NCBI RefSeq assembly: GCF_015594845.1
Contig: NZ_JADNRK010000003.1
Span: 1-64,000 of the forward strand
Length of the DNA stretch: 64,000 nucleotides
Origin: Alkalibacter mobilis
Lineage (GTDB): Bacteria > Bacillota > Clostridia > Eubacteriales > Alkalibacteraceae
Reading direction: 5' to 3'
The notes under the pieces are model-generated. The model saw nothing but the letters and a program-made list of their open reading frames with translations, made no database searches and was not told the DNA's origin. A program made the position numbers and the translations under genes. Positions 46,180 to 56,182 of this stretch are shown here, in pieces; within the stretch, counting starts at the first letter, position 1; each line of letters begins with the position of its first letter.

Positions 46180-46815
46180 TCACCGTATAAAATTAGTTGC
46201 GATCTTTTGTCTTTTTTCCGGTTCCGTGATTTTTCCCTTTCCCAATTCTATCAATTTTAGAAGCCATGCCATATTTTCACCTAATATTTCCATGGTCTGC
46301 ATCCCTTCAAGATCTTCCAGGACTTCCCCAGGTCTACCACCATGTATTCCGTTCCAGTAGTTGGATCCGGGCACCATCATTTCACTGATCAAAAAATATT
46401 TGTTCAGCTGTTCGAGTGCAACTGTTTCTCCTGATCTTCTGGCGACCGTTATTCCTGCTCCAACCTTGTGTCTGAACAAACCACCGTTGGCTCCTCCCAC
46501 ATAAAAAGCCCTGTCCAAAAATGTTTTGAACCCACCGGCAATTCCGGAATAATAGACTGGAGATCCCAATATTATTCCGTCCGCCTCCTTCATCTTTTGA
46601 ATCCAAGTGTTGACCTCGTCATTTTTTATAACACAAGTTTCGTCTTTCTTCTTTCCACACGTGCCACAAGCGGTACAGCCGGACAAAGCTTTGTTTCCCA
46701 CATGGATTATTTCCGTTTCGATTCCTTCTTTTTCAAGTATCTCGCTTATTCTATATAGTCCATTATACGTATTTCCTTTTTCCTTGGGGCTTCCATTAAA
46801 TGCAACAACTTTCAT
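46180..46815 (-). CDS. Iron-sulfur flavoprotein (Isf)-like NAD(P)H/FMN oxidoreductase
   Basis: A 211-residue flavodoxin-like protein with the FMN phosphate loop FNGSPKEKGNTYN at the N-terminus and SPVYYSGIAGGFKTFLDR later. A compact cysteine cluster, C47-x2-C50-x2-C53-x7-C61, matches the 4Fe-4S motif of archaeal and clostridial iron-sulfur flavoproteins, which transfer electrons and can reduce O2 or peroxide. The natural partner is unknown. GAGGAGGAG precedes the ATG. The cluster distinguishes it from simple NADPH-FMN reductases. Confidence 0.87.
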   Translation of the reverse strand: MKVVAFNGSPKEKGNTYNGLYRISEILEKEGIETEIIHVGNKALSGCTACGTCGKKKDETCVIKNDEVNTWIQKMKEADGIILGSPVYYSGIAGGFKTFLDRAFYVGGANGGLFRHKVGAGITVARRSGETVALEQLNKYFLISEMMVPGSNYWNGIHGGRPGEVLEDLEGMQTMEILGENMAWLLKLIELGKGKITEPEKRQKIATNFIR

Positions 46816-46925
46816 TTCGATCTCCTCCTCTAAAGTTTCCTTGTTTTATTTTACTTCCTTTTGATCTTTGTGTCCAATGCCGCTTAAACTCGGGTTATCG
46901 ATATGTTTTGAAAATCTAAAAGACA

Positions 46926-46934
46926 TGTTATACT
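46926..46934 (+). promoter_or_regulatory. Extended -10 promoter of dinB
   Basis: TGT-TATACT (46926-46934) is an extended -10 with a TTTTGAAA stretch about 16 bases upstream. No LexA box of the Gram-positive GAAC-N4-GTTC type was seen near it. Confidence 0.5.
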
Positions 46935-46970
46935 TAAACTATTGAAACACTGATCAAAGGAGGTGCAACC

Positions 46971-48194
46971 TTGTCCAACATCATTTTTCTCGTAGACATG
47001 AATGCCTTTTATATAAGTTGTGAAACCACAAGAAATTCTGAGTTGGCATGCCACCCATCAGCAGTTGCCGGTGATCCGAAAAACAGAACAGGCATAATCC
47101 TTGCGGCGAATTATAAAGCACGTTCCATGGGTGTAAAAACCGCCATGTCTGTTTATCAAGCCAAACAATTGTGTCCACAGATAAAACTTGTGCCGCCTGA
47201 TCATAATTTTTATAAAATCAAATCCAATCAAGTCATGAGACTCTTAAGATCATATACTCCCTTGGTGGAAGAAAACAGCATCGATGAGGCCTGGTTGGAC
47301 ATGACCGGATCCATCAAACTTTTTGGAACACCGGAAGAAACCGCTCAAAAGATCATGGATCATATCGAATCTGAACTTGGGCTTTGGTGTTCAGTCGGAA
47401 TATCAGAAAACAAATTTTTAGCAAAAATGGCCGCTGAAATGAAAAAGCCAAAAGGTATAACTCAATTGTGGCAACGTGATATCAAAGACAAAATGTGGCC
47501 GATGAAAGTGGATAAGCTCTATGGTATTGGTGCTAAAACAGCTGAAAAGCTAAACCGGGAAGGAATTTTCACCATAGGTGATCTGGCCGGTGCAGATCAT
47601 AAGATCTTGCTTAAAAAGTTTGGTAAATCAGGGTTGGAAATTTACAACCACTCCCATGGGATCGACCAAAGTCAGGTGACCGCACACGACCACAACGATG
47701 TAAAGTCTATCGGCAAATCAGTTACCCTTTCAAACAATTTATCCGACCTTACAAAAGCCAAGTCCATACTTTTATCCTTGAGCGACCAAGTAGGCACCCG
47801 AGCACGAAAATTAGAAAAAAAAGGAAGGACTGTACAAATAACCATAAAATATTCAGACTTTAAAACCATCACAAGGCAACAAACACTTGAAGCCACCTCG
47901 GTGACAAAAACAATATACAACACCGCTGTGAATCTATTGGAAAGAAATTGGGAATCCAACAGGCTCATACGTCTGTTGGGAGTAACACTGGGTGATTTCA
48001 ATCATGAATGTCAAGAATCCCAGATTTCAATCTTTGATGCTTTATACACTTCTGAAATTCCGAAAGATCATTCCAATGAAAGAGATTTGACTTTGGAACA
48101 TACCATCGACCTCATAAGGAAGAAATTTGGTCATGACTCACTCAAACCCGCAGTTCTTGTCAGAGCAAACAACGAAAAACAGTACATAAAATAA
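46971..48194 (+). CDS. dinB: Y-family DNA polymerase (Pol IV/DinB type)
   Basis: A translesion polymerase of 407 residues. Catalytic acids are D9 (VDMNAFYISCE) and D105/E106 (SIDEAWLD); the steric gate position carries Y14. The thumb HhH segment (YGIGAKTAEKLNREGI) and the little-finger domain with a C-terminal tail are present. The sequence ENSIDEAWLDMTGS resembles the clostridial DinB group. The start is TTG at 46971, seven bases after AGGAGG. The C-terminus lacks a clear canonical clamp-binding motif, though QISIFDAL could serve. Confidence 0.93.
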   Translation: MSNIIFLVDMNAFYISCETTRNSELACHPSAVAGDPKNRTGIILAANYKARSMGVKTAMSVYQAKQLCPQIKLVPPDHNFYKIKSNQVMRLLRSYTPLVEENSIDEAWLDMTGSIKLFGTPEETAQKIMDHIESELGLWCSVGISENKFLAKMAAEMKKPKGITQLWQRDIKDKMWPMKVDKLYGIGAKTAEKLNREGIFTIGDLAGADHKILLKKFGKSGLEIYNHSHGIDQSQVTAHDHNDVKSIGKSVTLSNNLSDLTKAKSILLSLSDQVGTRARKLEKKGRTVQITIKYSDFKTITRQQTLEATSVTKTIYNTAVNLLERNWESNRLIRLLGVTLGDFNHECQESQISIFDALYTSEIPKDHSNERDLTLEHTIDLIRKKFGHDSLKPAVLVRANNEKQYIK

Positions 48195-48230
48195 AAATTC
48201 AATCAAACATTAAATAATGGAGGTATTTAA

Positions 48231-49472
48231 ATGACAGATTTTCACAGGAATAATAGGGAAAAATTATTAAAAAACATGGAGGAAGGATCCATCATTTTGG
48301 CATTCGCGGGAAAAGCTCCACATCGCTCCAGAGATGCCTACTACCCTTTTGAAGTCAACAAAAACTTTTTCTATTTGACGGGAGTAGACCGGGAAAATAT
48401 TATATATATGGGAGTTAAACATTCCGATTCAACGGAAGAATTTCTTTTCATAGAAAAATCTGATCCGGTTTTGGAGAAATGGGTGGGCAAAAAACTGACC
48501 AAGGAAGATGCGACAAAAATCACTGGGATCTCAAACGTTGCCTATATCAACGATTTAAAGTCAAAGATCAACAATTTGCTTCAAAGCACCGGTAGATCCA
48601 TAGATAAAATTTACCTTGACATGTTTGTCAACTCTTACGATGACAGTCCCTCTCCCGGGATTGCACATGCTAACAAGTTCAAAGAAAAATACCCTCACGT
48701 GACTATCAGGGATTTTTCCAAATCAATAGCTGCGCAAAGATTCATCAAAAGCGATTCAGAGATAGAAAACATGAAAAAGGCCATCGACATAACCAATGAG
48801 ACCTTTAAACTTTTATTGAGCAAATCCTCCTCCTGCTCCTACGAGCATCAGTTGGAAGCTTATCTGGATTTTTCATTCAAGCTTCATGGAGCTGATCATG
48901 CATTTGATACAATAGCAGCATCGGGTAAAAATGCAACTATCCTCCACTATGTTGAAAACAATGCCAAAATACCCGAAGACAGCCTGGTAATGTTTGATTT
49001 TGGAGCCAGATGGAATTACTACTGTGCAGATATCAGCAGAACCTTCCCTGCAAAAGGCAAGTTTTCTCAAAGACAGGCGGCCGTATACAATGTTGTTTTA
49101 AAAGCACTTAAAGAAACAACAAAGATCATGAAGCCCGGGGCTCTGATGAAGGACGTGAACGAATTTGCAAAAAATCTTCTGGCGGAAGGGGCTATGGAAC
49201 TAGGACTCATCAAAGAAAAATCTGAAATAGATAAATACTATTACCATGGGATCGGACATCCCCTGGGGCTGGATACCCACGATGTGGGAGACCGGGACAT
49301 GACTCTCCAACCGGGCATGGTATACACTTGCGAGCCGGGGTTGTACATAGAAGAAGAAGGCATCGGTGTGAGGATAGAAGACGACATATTGATAACCGAA
49401 TCGGGTAACATAAATCTATCAGAAAGTATAATCAGGGAAATCGAAGATATCGAAAATTTTATGAACAACTGA
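48231..49472 (+). CDS. pepP: Xaa-Pro aminopeptidase (M24B)
   Basis: Removes N-terminal residues preceding proline. The 413-residue protein has an N-terminal AMP_N domain (FAGKAPHRSRDAYYPFEVNK) and a C-terminal pita-bread fold. The two-metal ligands are visible in MFDFGARWNYYCADISRTFP (two D), HGIGHPLGLDTHDVGD (H), CEPGLYIEEEGIGVRIEDD (two E). GGAGG precedes the ATG by seven bases. It follows dinB by 36 bases and ends at a terminator shared with the convergent DUF3048 gene. Confidence 0.95.
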   Translation: MTDFHRNNREKLLKNMEEGSIILAFAGKAPHRSRDAYYPFEVNKNFFYLTGVDRENIIYMGVKHSDSTEEFLFIEKSDPVLEKWVGKKLTKEDATKITGISNVAYINDLKSKINNLLQSTGRSIDKIYLDMFVNSYDDSPSPGIAHANKFKEKYPHVTIRDFSKSIAAQRFIKSDSEIENMKKAIDITNETFKLLLSKSSSCSYEHQLEAYLDFSFKLHGADHAFDTIAASGKNATILHYVENNAKIPEDSLVMFDFGARWNYYCADISRTFPAKGKFSQRQAAVYNVVLKALKETTKIMKPGALMKDVNEFAKNLLAEGAMELGLIKEKSEIDKYYYHGIGHPLGLDTHDVGDRDMTLQPGMVYTCEPGLYIEEEGIGVRIEDDILITESGNINLSESIIREIEDIENFMNN

Positions 49473-49479
49473 AAAAATA

Positions 49480-49513
49480 AAAGCGTAAAGTCTTTTTATA
49501 GGACCTTACGCTT
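49480..49513. terminator. Bidirectional terminator, pepP and the DUF3048 gene
   Basis: AAAGCGTAA-AGTC and GGAC-CTTACGCTTT pair around a short AT loop. On the minus strand TTTTATTTTTTC follows; on the plus strand TTTGTATTTATTTT follows. It lies between the two convergent stops. Confidence 0.85.
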
Positions 49514-49540
49514 TGTATTTATTTTAGATTTGTCTTCATA

Positions 49541-50581
49541 TTACTCGTAATCAACCGGCAAGTCTGTTCTGACGATCTGTATGAATGTCTTTCCCGCTGG
49601 CAGGGGAATTTCTTCACCTGATTCATCGTAATAAACCGTGAGTGAATCCTTGTCTTTTCTTTCCCAAGTTCCTTTTTTCATTTTGCCATCTGCAAAATAA
49701 AGGCTTTCGCCGCTGCCTATGAGGTCGATATTGGTATATACCATGCCCTCAACTTTTATGTGCTTCGCTCTTTGAACTATAATATTTTTGACTGTGACCT
49801 GCTCCCCATTTTCTTTGTCCACCATGGGATCTCCGTTTATACTTCTTTTGTACAGTCCTGATTCAGCGTCATAGTCGTATGTGATCTTGTTGATGGACTG
49901 GTACGCCAAACTTATTTTTTGAGCAGTTTCTCCTTCAAAGACAAGTTCTTGGTCAAAATAAATCGTCCTTGTTCTGTCAGGCTTGTGTGTGTCATCTGCA
50001 AAATCAGAAAGCTTCAGATAAGCATTATGCGGTGCTTTTCTGTCCGAGGTCCTAAAAAAAGCATTACTCGACATTCCGTCGAGCATGGGCGCTGTAACAC
50101 CCAGTTCTTCTCGAATTTCATAAATGTTTTGACCTGCTGGAGTAGACCCTCCATAGAATGCAAACAAGAAGTTCCACTCGCTCCACAAATGTATCTGCTG
50201 TTTTCTCGCACTTCTGACCGGCCCTACTTTATCGGGAAATTCACTGTGAAAGAACGCTGTCAATCTGGTGATCTTTGATTCAACTTCGATTTCATAAATC
50301 AAATCAGCACCGCTTATTCCACTTTGGGGTCTTGCCGCAGGAGTATTTTCCATTTGTACCATCATAGGATAACTTTCACCATCGTATGATTCCCCTGTAA
50401 GCGGAGAGATCCCCTCATCAAGTTCATCATATTTGGCAATATTTTCTACAGGATCAATGATTGGATCCGGATCTACGGGTTCGTTTCCATTTCCGTTTTC
50501 ATTTTCTGGTTCCACATCTGCGCTGCATCCTGTAAAAATCAAAAATGTTATTATCAATATCCACAGAGCTAATTTTTTCAT
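49541..50581 (-). CDS. DUF3048 (YerB-like) lipoprotein
   Basis: A 346-residue lipoprotein precursor with lipobox FTGC (C19), then an acidic low-complexity linker rich in E, N and P (about 24-48). The DUF3048 domain starts at SPLTGESYDGE and includes PMMVQMENTPAARPQSG, DKVGPVRSARKQQI and SSNAFFRTSDRKAPHNAYL. Bacillus YerB is a member; its function is unknown, although the family is widespread on Firmicutes surfaces. AGGTGATG precedes the ATG. It stands alone between two terminators. Confidence 0.9.
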   Translation of the reverse strand: MKKLALWILIITFLIFTGCSADVEPENENGNGNEPVDPDPIIDPVENIAKYDELDEGISPLTGESYDGESYPMMVQMENTPAARPQSGISGADLIYEIEVESKITRLTAFFHSEFPDKVGPVRSARKQQIHLWSEWNFLFAFYGGSTPAGQNIYEIREELGVTAPMLDGMSSNAFFRTSDRKAPHNAYLKLSDFADDTHKPDRTRTIYFDQELVFEGETAQKISLAYQSINKITYDYDAESGLYKRSINGDPMVDKENGEQVTVKNIIVQRAKHIKVEGMVYTNIDLIGSGESLYFADGKMKKGTWERKDKDSLTVYYDESGEEIPLPAGKTFIQIVRTDLPVDYE

Positions 50582-50670
50582 TATTTCATCACCTCAAAGA
50601 TAATTATGTGTTTTCCAAAAACATTAGTCAAGTCAAAATTTACACCGGACGTTCATCTTTGGCGCATACA

Positions 50671-50701
50671 AAAAAGCGATGCGCTTGTCTGCGCATCGCT
50701 T
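50671..50701 (-). terminator. Aconitase gene terminator
   Basis: AGCGATGCGC and GCGCATCGCT form a perfect 10-base stem with a 6-base loop. On the minus strand six T follow. It lies just past the aconitase stop. Confidence 0.9.
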
Positions 50702-50704
50702 TGA

Positions 50705-52633
50705 TCAATTTATTTCCTTCATGTAATTTATCAGACCGCCCTTTTTGATTATGTCTATCTGACGATCTGTTATGTCGACTTTAGTCTTGATTTGTATATC
50801 TTTGGTCTTGTCGACAATAGTCATTTCTTTCTTTCCAACACTGTCAAGTACATTCTCCATTACCATTTCGTCCATTAAACTGATTTTATCGTAATCTGAT
50901 TCATCGACGAATACTAGCGGAAGTATTCCGTTGTTGATCAAATTGTTTTTATGTATCCTGGCAAAAGATTTTGCCACTACCGCCTTGATCCCCAAATACA
51001 AAGGCGCCAGTGCCGCATGCTCTCTACTGGAGCCTTGGCCGTAATTATGTCCTGCCACAATTATACCCCCGGAATTTTCCTTTGCCCTTTCAGGAAACTC
51101 GGAATCGCATGGAGTCAGGCAATAATCGGACAAATATGGAATATTCGATCTGTATGGAAGCAGCTTTGCGTTCGATGGCATTATATGGTCGGTGGTTATG
51201 TTGTCTTCCACAATGATAAGGACTTTTTTATCGATTTTGTCTTCCAATACGCTGGTTTTAGGAAAAGGTTTTATATTTGGCCCTTTTACCACTTGTACGT
51301 CATTATTGTCTTCTGCAGGTTCAACTATCATGTTGTCATTGACTTTGAACAACTCGGGTATCTCAATATCTAAAGCCCCGACAGGGATATTTTTTACCGG
51401 GTCGGTTATCACTCCCGTAATTGCCGAAACGGCGGCCGTTTCAGGACTTACGATATAAACATCTGCATCTACCGTTCCACTTCTGCCTTTGAAATTTCTG
51501 TTGAATGTTCTTAATGAAACTCCCTTGGTATTAGGTGATTGACCCATTCCAATACAAGGTCCGCATCCGCATTCCAGTATTCTTGCACCTGAATCTATGA
51601 GCTTCGCCAAAGCTCCATTTTCAGCCAACATGTTTAGAACTTGTTTTGATCCCGGAGCAATTACAAGGGAAACATTTTCAGAGACTGTTTTGCCTTCAAG
51701 AATATTGGCAGCCTTCATTAGATCAAGGTATGAGGAATTTGTGCAGCTGCCGATGGCAACTTGATTTACCTTGGTACCTTCAAGCTCCGAAATGAATTTA
51801 ACATTGTCAGGAGAATGTGGACATGCAGCCATAGCCTGAAGTTCATTCAGGTCCACAACGATTTCCAAATCGTATTTTGCATCAGGATCGGCTTTCAATT
51901 CAACGAAATCCTTTTCTCTTCCTTGGCTTTTCAAAAATTGCATTGTTATATCGTCAGATGGAAAAACCGATGTTGTAGCTCCAAGTTCGGCACCCATATT
52001 GGTTATAGTGGCCCTTTCTGGTACAGTCAGCGACTTCACTCCTTCACCAACGTATTCAAATACTCTGTTGATTCCACCTTTGACTGTGCATCTTTTTAAA
52101 ACTTCAAGTATTATGTCTTTAGATGCAACGCCCGGATTGAGTTTGCCTTTCAGCTCTACTTTGACAATTTCAGGCATGGTGATGTAGTAAGGTCCGCCTG
52201 CCATGGCCACAGCCACATCAAGTCCTCCTGCTCCAATGGCAAGCATGCCCACGCCTCCACCTGTGGGAGTATGGCTGTCTGATCCCAGTAAAGTTTGTCC
52301 CGGCACTCCAAATCTTTCAATATTTACCTGGTGACATATTCCATTTCCCGGTTTTGAATAATAAATGCCGTGTTTTTTTGCCACCGTCTGTATGTAAATG
52401 TGATCGTCCATATTCTCTGGACCGGTCTGCAACATGTTGTGATCGATATAAGCCACGGATCGGTTGGTTTTTACTCTAGGCACTTCCATAGCTTCAAATT
52501 GAAGATACGCCATGGTTCCTGTGGAATCCTGGGTAAGGGTCTGGTCGATCTTTATTGCAATTTCTTCTCCTCTAACCATTTCGCCAACAGCCAAGTGGTT
52601 TTTTATTATCTTTTCGGTAATTGTGTAACCCAA
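50705..52633 (-). CDS. Aconitate hydratase
   Basis: Interconverts citrate and isocitrate through a 4Fe-4S cluster. The 642-residue protein is of the shorter, mitochondrial/IPM-isomerase-like aconitase type found in anaerobes. It has [17 protein letters not shown], cluster cysteines in [13 protein letters not shown] and [12 protein letters not shown], and the swivel-domain [15 protein letters not shown]. The start is the TTG at 52631-52633 ([14 protein letters not shown]), seven bases after AGGAG; an ATG 18 bases upstream lies before that site. It is 32 bases downstream of the Re-citrate synthase candidate, so both make one citrate-to-isocitrate unit. No isocitrate dehydrogenase is in the window. 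Confidence 0.94.
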   Translation of the reverse strand: MGYTITEKIIKNHLAVGEMVRGEEIAIKIDQTLTQDSTGTMAYLQFEAMEVPRVKTNRSVAYIDHNMLQTGPENMDDHIYIQTVAKKHGIYYSKPGNGICHQVNIERFGVPGQTLLGSDSHTPTGGGVGMLAIGAGGLDVAVAMAGGPYYITMPEIVKVELKGKLNPGVASKDIILEVLKRCTVKGGINRVFEYVGEGVKSLTVPERATITNMGAELGATTSVFPSDDITMQFLKSQGREKDFVELKADPDAKYDLEIVVDLNELQAMAACPHSPDNVKFISELEGTKVNQVAIGSCTNSSYLDLMKAANILEGKTVSENVSLVIAPGSKQVLNMLAENGALAKLIDSGARILECGCGPCIGMGQSPNTKGVSLRTFNRNFKGRSGTVDADVYIVSPETAAVSAITGVITDPVKNIPVGALDIEIPELFKVNDNMIVEPAEDNNDVQVVKGPNIKPFPKTSVLEDKIDKKVLIIVEDNITTDHIMPSNAKLLPYRSNIPYLSDYCLTPCDSEFPERAKENSGGIIVAGHNYGQGSSREHAALAPLYLGIKAVVAKSFARIHKNNLINNGILPLVFVDESDYDKISLMDEMVMENVLDSVGKKEMTIVDKTKDIQIKTKVDITDRQIDIIKKGGLINYMKEIN

Positions 52634-52665
52634 ACTATCATCTCCTATCATTTCATTGTATTTAT

Positions 52666-54012
52666 TTAATCGGCCGTTTTAAATCTATCAAAATGTCCGG
52701 CCGTTAAAGCTGCAAGTTCATGATCTTCGATGGAACTGGTTCTTCCATTTTCATATTCTTTGTCCACCCACATTTTGATTTTAAATACCAGCGAGTCATT
52801 TTTGGTGATTTTCTCATCATCGCGCAGGTCGTAGTAATTATTGATCCAGGCAGCAACACCCGCTAAACCCGAAGTTTGGTTGACCTTGATGACAACCGGC
52901 CTGTTGAGGATCTTTTTTGTGTCGAATGAATTATAGATCGCTTCGAATTTCATTATTCCGTCTGCATGGACTCCGGCCTTTGTCATATTGAAATCATCTC
53001 CTACGAAAGGTCTCTTCGCATCGATATGATAGTCGAATTCTTTCTCGAAGAAAAACCTGATCTCATTTATGATCTCCAAATTGATTTTTTTGTCGTCTCT
53101 CAATTGTCCATATTCAACGAGCATAGCCTCCAAAGGACAATTCCCCGTCCGTTCTCCAATTCCAAAGATAGTGGTATTTACAGAAGCTGCCCCGTAAAGC
53201 CAAGCTGTTGTGGCGTTTGTTACTACAGAATGATAATCATTATGTCCATGCCATTCCAAAGCTTCCGACGGCACACCGCAAAACTTCTTCAACCCGCTTA
53301 CCATTGCCGGGATACTTCTGGGCAATTCAACTCCCTGATGCGACACTCCAAGACCCAGCGTATCGCACAAACGTATTTTGATCTGCACGCCGGCCTGTTT
53401 GCCAATCTCCTGGATGTTTTTTACCAAGGGCACTACGAAACCGAAATAATCGGCCCTGGTTATATCCTCCAGGTGGCATCGCGGGATTATACCCATATCC
53501 AGAGCTTTTTTGACCATATCCAGATACTTCTCCATACATGTGGTCCTATTGAGCCTCAATTTCTTGAATATATGGTAGTCAGAACAGGACATCAACATCC
53601 CGGTTTCCTTTATACCCATTTTCTTGACCAACTCAAAATCATTTTCATTTGCTCTGATCCATGAAGTTATTTGAGGAAATTCATATCCTTTTTCCATGCA
53701 CGCATAGACTGCCTGTCTGTCTTTTTCAGTGTACAGAAAAAATTCAGACGTTCTGATGAGGCCGCTTCCATTGTCTATCTCATGCAGATAATCGTACAAA
53801 GACACGATTTGATCGACTGTAAAGGCGGACATTGACTGCTGACCGTCTCTAAATGTAGTGTCAGTGATCCATATCTCACCAGGAAGATCCATTGGAGTAG
53901 TTTCACCGTTAAATTTTATTTTCGGCACTTCGGTATAAGGAAAGAACTCATTATACAAATTAGGTTCTATGACATCAACTACTGAATATTTGTAGGAAGA
54001 TACGTTGCTCAA
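52666..54012 (-). CDS. Probable Re-citrate synthase (HMGL-like)
   Basis: A DRE-TIM metallolyase (homocitrate/isopropylmalate synthase superfamily). It has [11 protein letters not shown], the R-C-D-T-x-G-x-G segment [13 protein letters not shown] and the metal ligand motif EWHGHNDYH. Its length (about 450), lack of a LeuA regulatory domain and position next to aconitase match the Re-citrate synthase of Clostridium kluyveri, which makes citrate from oxaloacetate and acetyl-CoA in strict anaerobes. Homocitrate synthase remains possible, but no lysine or nitrogenase genes are near. The TTG at 54010-54012 follows AGGTGAT better than the ATG at 54019-54021, so the exact start is uncertain. Confidence 0.8.
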   Translation of the reverse strand: MSNVSSYKYSVVDVIEPNLYNEFFPYTEVPKIKFNGETTPMDLPGEIWITDTTFRDGQQSMSAFTVDQIVSLYDYLHEIDNGSGLIRTSEFFLYTEKDRQAVYACMEKGYEFPQITSWIRANENDFELVKKMGIKETGMLMSCSDYHIFKKLRLNRTTCMEKYLDMVKKALDMGIIPRCHLEDITRADYFGFVVPLVKNIQEIGKQAGVQIKIRLCDTLGLGVSHQGVELPRSIPAMVSGLKKFCGVPSEALEWHGHNDYHSVVTNATTAWLYGAASVNTTIFGIGERTGNCPLEAMLVEYGQLRDDKKINLEIINEIRFFFEKEFDYHIDAKRPFVGDDFNMTKAGVHADGIMKFEAIYNSFDTKKILNRPVVIKVNQTSGLAGVAAWINNYYDLRDDEKITKNDSLVFKIKMWVDKEYENGRTSSIEDHELAALTAGHFDRFKTAD

Positions 54013-54109
54013 TATAAACATCACCTTTCATTAATGAATCTTTTATCTTATTTTTTCAAAATTCTGAAATTTGTACAGATAAAATTACATCTTTTATAGA
54101 GTAATGTTT

Positions 54110-54138
54110 ATATTATCATAAACTCAGAAGTCTTTCAA
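54110..54138 (-). promoter_or_regulatory. Promoter of the citrate synthase-aconitase unit
   Basis: On the minus strand TTGAAA (54133-54138), a 17-base spacer and TAATAT (54110-54115). The leader would be about 90 bases. No riboswitch or obvious operator was recognised in it. Confidence 0.65.
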
Positions 54139-54172
54139 TGTAATAAAGAAAGATTTTTTCATTTTCTTTCAT

Positions 54173-55174
54173 TTATACTTCAAAAAGACCGACTTTTCTC
54201 TTAACCTTGCCCAGTGTTCTGTTTGCAGCTCTATTGGTTTTAGCCGTGCTGTTCTCGACTATTTCCTTTATATAAGCCTTGTCTTCCTTCAACTCTGCAA
54301 ATCTTTTTTGTATGGGAGCCAATGTATCTGCAACAGCTTCTCCAACTGCAGTTTTGAAATCTCCGTATCCTTTTCCTTCAAATTCCTTTTCGATATCCTT
54401 GAAGTCCTTTCCTGTGGCGCAAGAATAGATTTCCATCAAATTGGATACCCCGGGCTTTTCCTTTCTGTCAAATCTTACTTGTGTGTCGGAATCGGTTATA
54501 GCCCTCTTAAATTTTTTGATTATGACGTCCCTGGGATCCTGCAGTGTCACAAATGCATTGATATTTTCATCAGACTTGGACATCTTTTTTTCAGGCTCCT
54601 GCAAGCTCATTATTCTAGCTCCCTTTTTGCCAATATATGGCTCCGGGATCTTGAATGTCGGGGAATACAGATTGTTGAATCTGCTGGCTATGTCCCTGGT
54701 AAGTTCCAGATGTTGTTTTTGATCCTCACCCACAGGCACAAGATCGGATTGATACAACAATATGTCAGCCGCCATCAGTACAGGATAACTGTATAATCCA
54801 ACTCTTATGTTTTCACCCTGCTTTTTCGACTTGTCCTTGAACTGAGTCATTCTTCCCAGTTCACCCATATAAGAGTAGCAATTGAGTAGCCATGCCAGTT
54901 CAGCATGAGCACTTACATGCGATTGAAAATATAAGGTCGACTTTTCAGGGTCTATACCTGCCGCCAGTAAAGTTATGAATGACTCAAAACTGTTTTTTCT
55001 CAAATCTTTCGGAACTTGCGGTACTGTAAGCGCATGAAGATCCACTACGCAAAAGTAACAGTCATAATCATCCTGAAGGTTCACCCAATTCTTTATGGCT
55101 CCAAAATAATTTCCTATGGTAAAAGAGCCCGAAGGCTGAATGCCGCTGTATAATATCTTCTTTTTTTCTTCCAA
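54173..55174 (-). CDS. trpS: Tryptophanyl-tRNA synthetase
   Basis: Charges tRNA-Trp. The 333-residue class I synthetase has the HIGH-type segment SGIQPSGSFTIGNYFGA and the KMSKS loop KKMSKSDEN, with the usual short TrpS length. The start is a TTG (55172-55174), eight bases after AAAGGAG. It follows murI by 32 bases, so the two share a transcript; there is no T-box leader upstream, unlike many clostridial synthetase genes. Confidence 0.96.
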   Translation of the reverse strand: MEEKKKILYSGIQPSGSFTIGNYFGAIKNWVNLQDDYDCYFCVVDLHALTVPQVPKDLRKNSFESFITLLAAGIDPEKSTLYFQSHVSAHAELAWLLNCYSYMGELGRMTQFKDKSKKQGENIRVGLYSYPVLMAADILLYQSDLVPVGEDQKQHLELTRDIASRFNNLYSPTFKIPEPYIGKKGARIMSLQEPEKKMSKSDENINAFVTLQDPRDVIIKKFKRAITDSDTQVRFDRKEKPGVSNLMEIYSCATGKDFKDIEKEFEGKGYGDFKTAVGEAVADTLAPIQKRFAELKEDKAYIKEIVENSTAKTNRAANRTLGKVKRKVGLFEV

Positions 55175-55206
55175 AACGCTCTCTCCTTTGTGGTTTTATC
55201 TGAATA

Positions 55207-56016
55207 TCAATCCACCGTGTCTTCTTTGAGCAATTGAACTTTAGACAATTTATAATTGGTTATGTGGAGTCTTTCCAGTGTTTCTGCAAACTCTTTGGTT
55301 CCGCCTGTAGTGTATATCTCTTTTATTCCACCTTTACCGTCATTTTTGATATTATTTGACTCAAGGTACTCTTCAAGCAACTTGACCTGCTTGCTCGCCG
55401 GATTTATAAGTTTGAGTCCAGGATAAATCTCAGCTATCTCATTTTCGATTATTGGAAAATGACTGCAACCCAATATCAACTCTTTAATGTCTCCCTTTTC
55501 CAATATTGGATCGATGCACTCGTGTATGTGTTTATCCAGCAAATATTTGTGTTTCAATTGATCGTTGATTATTTGCGGCAGCTTTCTTGAATCATTTGCC
55601 ACAAAGTGTCTTTCTCTATCCAGCATCTTCAAGGTCTTGTCGTAAACTCCACTTTTGACTGTAGCAACGGTAGCAATCAGACCTATGTCCGACGATTCGC
55701 TGCTTTCAAGGGCCGCCATGCAACCGGCTTCGATAATACCAAAAATCGGGACCTCATGTTTTAATTTATCTATTTGTGAAGAAACCGTATTGCATGCGAG
55801 CAGTATTGCCTTCACCTTGTTGTTTTCAAGGAATTTGATAATTTCATTCGCAAGAAAAACTATTTCTTCCTCGGTTCTGTTGCCGTAGGGCATTCGCTTT
55901 GAATCCCCAAAATATATTATGTTTTCACTCGGCAGCGATTTGATTATTTCCTTGACTACCGTCAATCCTCCCACACCGGAATCCATGACCCCGATTGGCA
56001 AATTTTTGTCCGACAA
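55207..56016 (-). CDS. murI: Glutamate racemase
   Basis: Makes D-glutamate for peptidoglycan. The 269-residue protein has the family's two catalytic cysteines (ILLACNTVSSQ and ILGCSHFPII), the N-terminal GVMDSGVGGLTVV with D12, and YFGDSKRMPYGNRTEEEI. The start is taken as the TTG at 56014-56016, seven bases after GGAAGAGAG; the open frame extends 13 codons further upstream through AT-rich sequence without a site. It is the first gene of a pair with trpS. Confidence 0.94.
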   Translation of the reverse strand: MSDKNLPIGVMDSGVGGLTVVKEIIKSLPSENIIYFGDSKRMPYGNRTEEEIVFLANEIIKFLENNKVKAILLACNTVSSQIDKLKHEVPIFGIIEAGCMAALESSESSDIGLIATVATVKSGVYDKTLKMLDRERHFVANDSRKLPQIINDQLKHKYLLDKHIHECIDPILEKGDIKELILGCSHFPIIENEIAEIYPGLKLINPASKQVKLLEEYLESNNIKNDGKGGIKEIYTTGGTKEFAETLERLHITNYKLSKVQLLKEDTVD

Positions 56017-56115
56017 GTTATCACTCTCTTCCAATAAATATATGATAAATATCATCTAAATATTTTATCACAAAATAGAGAGTGGGTGTAAAAAAAATAA
56101 CCTTATCAAATCCAT

Positions 56116-56157
56116 AAAAAATGACCCTTGGAATATAAATATTCCAGGGCCATTTTT
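56116..56157 (-). terminator. Terminator of the rplM-rpsI operon
   Basis: AAAAATG-CCCT-GGAATAT pairs with ATATTCC-GGG-CATTTTT across a 2-base loop with two small mismatches, and T runs flank it. It begins 26 bases after the rpsI stop on the minus strand. Confidence 0.88.
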
Positions 56158-56182
56158 CTGTATTTGATTCGCAAGTAAGTGC

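Noticed and set aside
46880-46970. LexA box upstream of dinB
   Set aside because: No GAAC-N4-GTTC match was found; AAAC-N4-GTTA near 46885 is too weak.
55175-55206. T-box leader for trpS
   Set aside because: Only 32 bases separate murI and trpS, and no T-box sequence is present there or upstream of murI.
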